Of a DNA stretch of 31,046 bases, positions 15,576 through 23,900 are shown one piece after another. The stretch is from contig DAHVYW010000115.1 of the NCBI GenBank assembly GCA_027324025.1, positions 1 through 31,046 on the forward strand. The letters are read 5' to 3'. The position numbers were made by a program, and so were the translations under genes. This DNA comes from JAJZQD01 sp021847735. GTDB lineage: Bacteria; Bacillota; Thermincolia; Thermincolales; UBA2595. Below the pieces are notes generated by a model. That model saw nothing but the letters and a program-made list of their open reading frames with translations, was not told the DNA's origin and searched no databases. Position 1 is the first letter of the stretch, and the number at the start of each line of letters is the position of its first letter.

Positions 15576-15806
15576 ATGTCACATTGCTGCGGGGGAAGCG
15601 AAAAAACAGCAGTGCTTAATGTTGAGGGGATGACCTGCGGCCACTGCAAGGCATCGGTTGAAAAGGCGGTTTCTGCCCTTGACGGAGTGTCAAAGGCTGA
15701 AGTAGACCTGGCCTCGAAAAAGGTCAGCATTACCTATGACCCGGCTAAGGCCAATGAAGATGCTTTTCGGAAAGCCATTACCGGCACGGGATACGAGGTA
15801 TTATAG
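15576..15806 (+). CDS. copZ: CopZ copper chaperone
   Basis: A 76-aa heavy-metal-associated domain protein with the Cu(I) motif GMTCGHC and the ferredoxin-like fold pattern ending GTGYEVL. An extra N-terminal extension HCCGGSEK adds a second pair of Cys. It carries Cu(I) in the cytoplasm to CopA and can load CsoR. ATG 15576 is chosen because TGGAGGTGA lies just upstream; the longer in-frame start has no support. It is the last gene of the copA operon. Confidence 0.95.
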   Translation: MSHCCGGSEKTAVLNVEGMTCGHCKASVEKAVSALDGVSKAEVDLASKKVSITYDPAKANEDAFRKAITGTGYEVL

Positions 15807-15879
15807 GAGCGGAAGCAATTAGGACTTTAGCCCCTGCTTGTTTAAAAATCTCAACCTGGGACGGTAAGGGGTAAACTGC

Positions 15880-16059
15880 CTAAATCTTCACCTCCTGGAA
15901 ACTCTTATATAATTCGCCGGTATGTCCGTACATTACTTTGACGGTGCTGCCCAGGGGCTCAGTTTTCAAACCCTCTGCGGCCAGCAGGATGTTGGTTCCA
16001 ACTGGAAGACGAGCGGGTACAAAAGCTGGAGAACTTTTCTCCGGCTTTTTACATTGGAC
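15880..16059 (-). pseudogene. Gene fragment without a start codon
   Basis: On the minus strand a frame open from just after TGA (16062-16060) to TAG (15882-15880) encodes protein-like sequence such as LPVGTNILLAAEGLKTEPLG and YGHTGELYKSFQEVKI at its end. There is no usable ATG, GTG or TTG at a sensible place, and the copper operon terminator hairpin lies in its 5' part. The composition looks coding, so it is probably the remnant 3' end of a lost gene. Family not recognised. Confidence 0.35.
16021..16050 (+). terminator. Terminator of the copper operon
   Basis: AAAAGC-GGAGAA and TTCTCC-GCTTTTT pair around a short loop, with a T run. It is the first strong terminator after copZ. Confidence 0.7.
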
Positions 16060-16071
16060 TCAAATTATTAA

Positions 16072-16112
16072 AGGCAGGTCGTATTGTCCTATTATAAAAT
16101 ACGCCTGCCTGT
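16072..16112. repeat. Stem-loop of unknown role
   Basis: GGCAGG-CGTATT and AATACG-CCTGCC form an imperfect hairpin around an AT-rich loop. No T-run follows, so it is not a typical terminator. It lies between two decayed minus-strand gene fragments. Confidence 0.4.
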
Positions 16113-16135
16113 AAACAGTGCCTTCTCGTATTAAA

Positions 16136-16264
16136 TTAGCCAATTGCTGATAGATAGTTTCTCCTATTTAAAATATTGAGTGCTTCCGCTACATCGGAAA
16201 CCTTTGATTTAATATCATGGTAACAATTTAATCCGATTTTACCCTCATCGTACAACTCTTTTAT
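16136..16264 (-). pseudogene. Decayed C-terminal gene fragment
   Basis: On the minus strand, 42 codons between TAG (16267-16265) and TAA (16138-16136) encode sequence with normal protein composition, including LYDEGKIGLNCYHDIKSKV and ALNILNRRNYLSAIG. No start codon with a ribosome site is present, and further frames upstream are broken by stops. It is read as the surviving end of a degraded gene. The family is not recognised. Confidence 0.4.
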
Positions 16265-16531
16265 CTACAATGGAGCAAATAACGAGTATTATCCATTTGA
16301 GTTTTGATTCTTTCAAATACAGACTACCATCTCCCTAACACTAGTTTGAATAATCGTGTCTTCTGATTAATATTAATTATAATTACCAGGAGGATAAAAA
16401 GGAACAATTAACTTTCTACAACAACTTTTAAGAAACTCTGGTATAGAGTTTTCATACTCTTGCCTTTTTTGTTCCAGAACCTTTCATCTCCTTCCGGAAT
16501 ATTATGATGGTGCGGGAAGGGAGGTAATGGA
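16265..16531. other. AT-rich gene-free stretch before the amidase gene
   Basis: No protein-like frame was found. The minus strand may continue the decayed gene ending at 16136 but is full of stops. A short AAACTC/GAGTTT hairpin lies near 16433-16460. The GGGAAGGGAGG ribosome site for the amidase ends the stretch. Confidence 0.4.
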
Positions 16532-17260
16532 ATGTCAAAGAAAATCGTCATCGACCCCGGGCATGGGGGAAGTGATACCGGCGCCGTAGGCTTTGGGTTA
16601 CAGGAAAAAGACATCAACCTGGATATTGCCCTTCATCTGAGGGGTAAACTGGCGAACTATGCTGATGTGACCCTGACCAGAAGCAGCGACACCTTCATTA
16701 GTCTGTCCCAAAGGGCCGCTTTGGCCAACAAGCTTGCGGCGGATTTCTTTATTTCTATTCATGTTAACGCCGGCGGTGGCACCGGTTTTGAAAGTTACGT
16801 TTATATTAATGCCGGTCCGGAAAATGAACACCTGCGCGAAGTAATACACCAGGAAGCGGCTGCCTTCTATAAAGCAAACGGCTTTACGGACCGGGGTATG
16901 AAAAAAGCCAACTTTGCCGTTTTACGGGAAACCCATATGCCTTCGGTACTCTTGGAAAACCTATTTATTGATAAACAGGCGGATGCCGCAAAACTGAGAG
17001 ACCCCTCGTTTCGTGAAGAAATTGCCGGAGCGATTGCCGGGGGGATAATAAAGGCTTTGAATTTACAGGGAACCACTCCACAACCGACACCTCAGCCAAC
17101 GCCGCAACCTACGCCCATGCCTGATCATTGGGCCAATGCGGATTTCCAGCGGTTGGTAAAAGCAGGGCTGGTTCAGGATCAACATAACCTCGACTCCTTT
17201 GTAACCTGGGGGGAAATGTCTGCAGTCCTGGCCAAACTGCTGGATAAGTTGAAAATGTAA
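16532..17260 (+). CDS. N-acetylmuramoyl-L-alanine amidase (Amidase_3)
   Basis: A 242-aa zinc amidase that cleaves the bond between N-acetylmuramic acid and the stem peptide of peptidoglycan. Zinc and catalytic residues are visible: His in DPGHGGSDTGA, Glu in LQEKDINLD, His in SIHVNAG and the catalytic Glu in LLENLF. A Pro-Thr-Gln linker (four PQPTP-like repeats, about residues 180-195) leads to a C-terminal ~45-residue piece (DHWANADFQRLVKAGLV) that resembles one S-layer-homology-type motif. No signal peptide is visible, so export may be non-classical or occur at cell lysis. ATG 16532 has GGGAGGTAA upstream. It is a single gene followed by its own terminator. Confidence 0.92.
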   Translation: MSKKIVIDPGHGGSDTGAVGFGLQEKDINLDIALHLRGKLANYADVTLTRSSDTFISLSQRAALANKLAADFFISIHVNAGGGTGFESYVYINAGPENEHLREVIHQEAAAFYKANGFTDRGMKKANFAVLRETHMPSVLLENLFIDKQADAAKLRDPSFREEIAGAIAGGIIKALNLQGTTPQPTPQPTPQPTPMPDHWANADFQRLVKAGLVQDQHNLDSFVTWGEMSAVLAKLLDKLKM

Positions 17261-17326
17261 GCATACTTGCTCACCTTTGGTAGGTTTATTAACAAATCAA
17301 CAGCAAAGAGGAACTTGTTTCATCCC

Positions 17327-17360
17327 AGAAAAACAGCGATTCGTGAGAATCGTTGTTTTT
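17327..17360 (+). terminator. Terminator after the amidase gene
   Basis: AACAGCGATTC and GAATCGTTGTT pair around GTGA, followed by a T run. The rest of 17261-17597 shows no credible gene. Confidence 0.7.
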
Positions 17361-17597
17361 TGCGGTCTTCGTTGGTTGTTACGGGAAAAAGTAAGGAAAC
17401 ATTTACCGGGGCTTTATATCAAGTAGAATTCCGCCTGCTGTCGAAATTCAATTACACCATCCATTTACCGAAGGCCCAGCCTAAAAGGGGATTTTATCGA
17501 TGGAAAGATTAGCTTGGCAGCAGAAAAAATGAATAGGGTGAGTAGGATTTTATGTTTTTGTATAGAATTGATAGCACAGCAAATATTTCCTAATGAC

Positions 17598-17673
17598 GGG
17601 CGTGTAGCTCAGCCGGGAGAGCGTCTGGTTCGCATTCAGAAGGTCGAGGGTTCGAGTCCCTTCACGTCCACCA
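17598..17673 (+). tRNA. tRNA-Ala (anticodon CGC)
   Basis: A 76-nt cloverleaf with encoded CCA. Acceptor GGGCGTG pairs with CACGTCC and includes the G3:U70 wobble that identifies alanine tRNAs. The D stem is GCTC/GAGC. Anticodon stem TCTGG/TCAGA holds loop TTCGCAT, giving anticodon CGC for codon GCG. The T arm GAGGG-TTCGAGT-CCCTT is normal. It is a single tRNA between the amidase and cytochrome genes. Confidence 0.95.
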
Positions 17674-17701
17674 ATGAAAATTTGAGGTTCGCCAAACTCT
17701 A

Positions 17702-17735
17702 AAAAATAACGGTTATAATAACCGTTATTTTTATG
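17702..17735 (+). terminator. Terminator after tRNA-Ala
   Basis: AAATAACGGTTAT and ATAACCGTTATTTTT form a long stem ending in a T run, 28 nt past the tRNA 3' end. Confidence 0.7.
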
Positions 17736-17817
17736 AAAAGATTCTCGAAATACTTAAAAAAATGGAAAACCTTAAAGGAAACAAAACTATAAACACCGAA
17801 CTAATATTTAGCACTAT

Positions 17818-17846
17818 TTGTTATCTTATGTAACTTATACTAATAG
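17818..17846 (+). promoter_or_regulatory. Weak candidate promoter for the giant cytochrome
   Basis: TTGTTA (17818-17823), 17-nt spacer, TAATAG (17841-17846) in an AT-rich stretch about 100 nt before the cytochrome start. The match is only fair. Confidence 0.3.
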
Positions 17847-17945
17847 TTTATCTTAGAATTTAATGATTATTGGATACCAATTTGGAGTTGAGTTTATTAC
17901 ATAAGGTTGCCTGATCTATTGGCGTTGAGTTATGAGGTGAATGAC

Positions 17946-20900
17946 ATGAAACGAAAATCTATAGTCACAGTCATTTCAATTCTGACTTTTTTAGCTGGTG
18001 GATTGGTATACCTATTTTTTCATGGTTTGGGACGGGCAGAGGAATCAGAACCATATACCAACCCGCACGGAAACTATGGTGTTAATCAAAGCGTTTATGG
18101 CACACCCAAGTGCGCCAAGTGCCACACGGGGCATACTGCCTTTGCCCTGGGGTTATTGAGGCAGCCCACCCAACGGGAAACCTGTTACACTTGTCACAGT
18201 GTAATCGGGGGCGATGCTAACGTAAAGGCCCAATTTGGGGAAGAGGTTATTGGGAACTCGGTCTATGCTTCTACTTACGGTTCCTTCCACCCGGTTCCGA
18301 CCGAGCGGCAATTTTGTACCGACTGTCACAATCCCCACCTGTCTGCTGCTGGGACCCCCAGGCTGCTGTCAGTTGGGGAAGCTGCGTATTCTTCCGGAAA
18401 TAAGGTATGCGGGGTATGCCACGGGTCCGGTTCAACGGTTGTGGGAGGAGACATGGTTACTCTCTTCACGGGGACCTCCCATGACACAAGCCTGTCCAAC
18501 CCGCCTTCAGGTACGCAGATTAAGTGTGTACGGTGCCACCAGCCCCATGGTTCTCCTTTCGATGCCTTGCTGAGAACGGGCATTACTGATGAGCTCGGTG
18601 TCACCAGCACTGTTTACGGCAATAACAACTCTGTTTGCTTTGCATGCCACTACTCAAGTACGGGAGGGTACTATGGCAAGACTATTTACAACGCCGTTTA
18701 TCACGGCACTAAGACATCCTCGACAGTAGCCACAGTCACTTATAAAGGGACTACTTACAACGGTACATTATGCCTGAACTGCCATGAACCTCACGGAAAA
18801 ACAGGAATTACTTATTATAGAAGGGCCAGCGGTAATACTCTGTGTACAACGTGCCATGATGACAGCTCTGTGGTTCGGCCTGTCAGCTATTCTTATCGCG
18901 GAGTCAACACTTACACATACAGCCCACACAGCGCTGCGGAAACGATGCCTACTTCTTATATTTACAACCTTGGCACATCCGGTTCCCTGGCGTGGCAGAG
19001 CTACGGGCTTGTTAACGAGGCCCCCACTCCTTCAAGTTCGGGGACTCCAGCCACTTCAAGTCAGAAAAATTACGCCTCAACCACCAACTCCGTGTTCTGG
19101 TCAACCGGACTTACTACGGTCGAAGGCGTTTACAACTACCAAATGTACAAATTTCACGTTAACCCAGATGTTGCTAATATTAGACAGCTTAAAGGCAAAT
19201 GGATTGGTTACGGTGAACCCACGGCTGGCCATCCTACAGATTTGCTGCTCTGGAACAAAAACAGTACGGCGTGGGAGCCCCTTGCTTCGGGACAGCTTGG
19301 TGACCCGGACAATCCGGGGACATTGTCGTGGTCAGTATCAAGCGGTCTTCAGAACTATTTGGATGCCAGCAATGACCTGTATGTATTGGCAAGAGCGATG
19401 CATGACGGCTCGGGGCCTGCTATTACGGGTGTAAATATTACCAATGGGGCGGGGACAAGTGTAATTGTAAACTTTACTACTAATGAGACGGCTACTTCTT
19501 ATGTGTATTACGGTACTTCGCCTGGGGTTTACACCAACTGGGTGTCGGAAGGAACATTCGGGACGTCCCATGCCGTAGCTATCGGCGGTCTTACCAATGA
19601 CCTCACATATTATTACCAGATTCGTGCCTATGACAAACTGTGGAACAGAACAGACTATACAGACCAGTTCCACACTTCTTATGCCCCCAGTACTCCGACA
19701 GGCCTGGTCAGTCCGGCTGCAGACCCCAGTCCTGGCAATACTGTAACTGTTGGTTTGACATGGAATCCCTCAGTGGACCTCGATCCGACAGACACAATAT
19801 CATATGAAGTGGAAGTATTCCTCAATGGGGGTTATTACACATCAGGTACGTCATCAACCAACAGTTTTAGTGTTTTTCTTGGTTATGAATCGGGTCCGGT
19901 TACAGTTTCCTGGCATGTAAGGGCAAAGGACAGCCACGGAGTTTACTCCGGTTGGTCAGCTACGTCAAGCTTCCCACATACAGGTCCGCCTCCAGTATTT
20001 TCATGTCCCAACCTTTACGTCTGGGACGGTAAGAAATATGCATTTGTTACGGATTTGGCTGGTTCGGATGTTGGCAAGCAGGTTGCCAGTAAGGGCAAAT
20101 TCGCAGAGATATTCCCCGGCCTGCCTGAGGCTATTCCGTGGAATATGGTTCAGGAAAAAGACGGCAAGTATACCATTAAAATCAAGTCAGAAAGGGATGA
20201 AGTTGACTTTGTCGACAATGTAGTGCTGATGGCTGTTGATCACCCGGCAGGGACAAGGGTAGCGCTTAATGACCTGGTCCGCGGCAAACAGCCCAGTAAA
20301 ATCTACACGTACAGAGAAAACGTGAGACCTGTGAAAAAGGCTACATACGTAAATAATCCCACCTTTTCCGGAGGTAAACCTTCACAACCTGTCGATGTAA
20401 CGGATTTGGTCTCTCAACTTGACAACCGGGACGCAAAGGGTACCTATAATGATGATAACCAGTTTACCTTTGACCTGGGCGATTTGAACGGGGCCAAGCA
20501 AATCAAACTGGTCATGGTTGGCTGGACTGAGTTTGCCAACGAAGTGGGAATGAATGCAGCCTTGGAAAAACGCAGTAAGGGAATTATGCGAGCCAAGAGC
20601 TTGTTAGAGTTTTTACAGCCTGACGGGACGTGGAAAAAGGAGGGAATCCAGCACTTTAACGGCATGACTAAGACTGTCGTTCTAGACCTGACAGGCAAGT
20701 TCCCCAAAGGTACGAAAAAATATGTAGTACGCCTCAGGGGTATGATAAGGCCGCATATTGACTTTGCCGGAATTGACACAAGTCCTCAGGCAAAGTTTAT
20801 TGTGCAGAACCCCGAAATACTGGATGCCACTTTGGCATACCGCGGGGTTTCAACAGTGAGTATCAAGCCTATGCCAAGTTTTGATTATTATAAACTTTAC

Positions 20901-23900
20901 GGGAGCCTTTTTCTTCACGAAGGAAAATTCACGAGATACGGGGATGTCATGCCTCTTTTAATAGAGGTAGATGACAAACTTGTTGTAATGGACAGCGGGG
21001 ACGAGCTTACTTTGAATTTCAAGGCCTTGCCCCCACCGGCCCCGGGAATGATCAGGTCATTTATCCTGAAGCCGTGGGTTTACTACAAGGAGTCTGAATT
21101 GGCTAAAGCAGAGCCGATTCCGTTCCGTAAGATGGACATGTCTAAATTACCCAATTCACTTGGAGAGTATCCGGTTGAACTGAAACAATACGCGGCTGAA
21201 TGGAACACCAGGGCTCATCATGCAGGTGAATATGACAAACAAAGTATCTTTGACCAAATAAAACAGTTCTTTACCGGGTTGTGGAACCGGCTCGCCGGGA
21301 TTTGGAAAGCTTTTATCGGAAGATTGACTGCCGTCTTGCCTGAAGGACCAGCCAATTATAAAACCGCTTTTGCTACGGGAACGGGTGAAACGCCAAAAGG
21401 CAAATCGAAACATCACTATTCCCTGAACACAGATTATATGGAACTCGATGTGCGGGCAGTTGAACCCGGTGTGCCTTTGGGTTACTGCGGTACCTGCCAT
21501 GCCCCGCATGGGAAAGATGACGGCACAGGCAACCCCATACCCAAGCAGTTGGATCTTCCCCAGCAAAGCCTTTGCTTTGGCGGTGGGCTGGGATGCCACA
21601 GTGAGGCCAAAAATTCTGCCTGGGGAATTGACCTCAACAACAGGTTTAACTCAAGCACAAACGCTACTGCACATCATAGTGTCAACCCCACAGAACAAAC
21701 AGCCAACGGCACAAAGCTGCAGTGTGTCAACTGCCACGACCCACATTTGGACACGACTACAACTAAAGTAATTGACCCGTATAACCGGACCACACCTTAT
21801 AATTTTACCAACGGGTTCCTGAACTACGTCGGCCCCGGAGGTGAAGTTTATCTGATGGTCAAGTCCAGGCATGACGGGCGTCCCCCGGCATTGACTGCCG
21901 GACCGACAATATCCAACATGACGGTTACCGGCTGCACCGTAACATGGAGCACAGACGAAGTTACTACCGGATACGTCGACTACGGTCCAACCAGCGGTTA
22001 TGGAAGCACGGCGACCAGCATATCCAATCCCGGTACCACACATACAGCCTATTTAACGGGTATGGTGCAGGGACAAAACTACCATTTCCGCGTCCGGTCA
22101 TACGACCCGGTGGGCAATTACTATTTTACTGCTGATGCGCTGGTGGACACTGTTGCTCCGACAATTAACGCGCCGGGTCCTTTAGTTACCGGGGCAGGTA
22201 CCAGTACCACTATTACCTGGTCTACCGATGAAGCTTCGACTTCTTATGTCGCCTACAGTCCGGATAGTATTTACGGAGTCAGCGGATATGTATACCTTGT
22301 CGGCAACGACACCCTCGGAACAACACATTCCGTGACCCTGACAGGCTTAACTCCGGGTACGTACTATGACTACCAGGTGCGCTCAGCAGACGCCAGGGGT
22401 AATAGCGTTAGCAGTGCTAATTTCGTCCTCCGGGCCTCCGTTTCTCCTCCGCCCCCGGAATTGATAACTCTGCCTGACCAGCTTGACGGTACCACTCCTG
22501 TTACCGTGGCTCTAAACTGGAACCCGTCCATAGACCCGCAAGGTTATGCGGTCCAGTATTACGCGCAAATCAGTTCGAATATCACTTTTTCCGGTGCGAC
22601 CAGTTCCGGGTGGATAAGCAGCACCAGTTGGTCCGTGTCTATTAACAACTGGGATGACCTGACCTATTACTGGCGGGTTATGGCTAGGAACGAGTATGGA
22701 GCTGCATCGGTATGGTCGGCAGTATATTCCTTCCTGCACAGAGGGCCGACGACGCCTCCACCTCCACCTTCGTGTCCCAACCTTTATGTATGGAATGGTA
22801 AAAAGTATGAATTTGTAACGGATATCGCGGGTTCGGATGTCGGCAGGCAAGTCGCCAGTACTGGTAAATACGCAGAGATATTCCCAGGCCTGCCTGTGGC
22901 TGTTCCATGGAATATGCTGCAGGAGAAAGACGGTAAGTATACCATTAAAATCAAGTCTGAAAGGGACGAGGTTGACTTTGTCGATAATATTGGCCTGACG
23001 GCCGTTGATCACCCTACAGGGACAAGGGTAGCGCTTAATGACCTGAATCGCGGCAAACAGCCCAGTAAAATCTATACGTACGGTGAAAATTTGAGACCTG
23101 TGAAAAAGGCTACATATGTAAACAATCCTACCTTTTCCGGAGGTAAACCTTCACAACCCGTCGATGTAACGGATTTAATCTCTCAACTTGATAACCGGGA
23201 AGCGAAGGGAACCTATAATGATGATAACCAGTTTACCATTGACCTGGGGGATTTGAACGAAGCCAAGAACATCAAATTGGTCATGGTAGGCTGGACTGAG
23301 TTTTCCGATAAAGAGGAATATGCTGCAGCCTTGAAGAATCGCGACAGGGGAATCATGCGGGCCAAGAGCTTGTTGGAAATATTACAGCCTGACGGGACAT
23401 GGAAAAAACAGGGCATTACGCACTTTAGCGGCATGACTAAAACCGTCGTTCTTGACCTGACAGGCAAGTTTCCCATGGGTACAAAAAAATATGTGGTACG
23501 CCTAAGGGGTATGTTGAGGCCGCATATAAACTTTGTGGGAATTGACACAACTCCGCAAGCAAAGTTTACTACGTTGAATCCTGAAATACTGGATGCTGCT
23601 TTGGGGTACCGCGGCAATTCAACAGACAGCAAAAATCCTGCACCATACTTTGATTACTATAAACTTTCCGAAACCGTATTTCATGAAGGAAAATTCACAA
23701 AATACGGGGATGTCCTGCCGCTGTTAAAAGAGGTAGATGACCGACTGGTAGTGATGGACAGCGGGGATGAGCTTACTTTGAATTTCAAGGGCCTGCCGCC
23801 GCCGGCGCCGGGAATGACCAGGTCATTTATCTTAAAGCCGTGGGTTTACTACAAGGAGTATGAACTGGCCAAGGTGGAGCCCATACCGTTCCGCAAGATG

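Noticed and set aside
17267..17512. 81-codon plus-strand frame after the amidase
   Set aside because: Runs through the amidase terminator hairpin, with no good start site and no recognisable features.
17514..17702. 62-codon plus-strand frame
   Set aside because: Overlaps tRNA-Ala completely and has no ribosome site.
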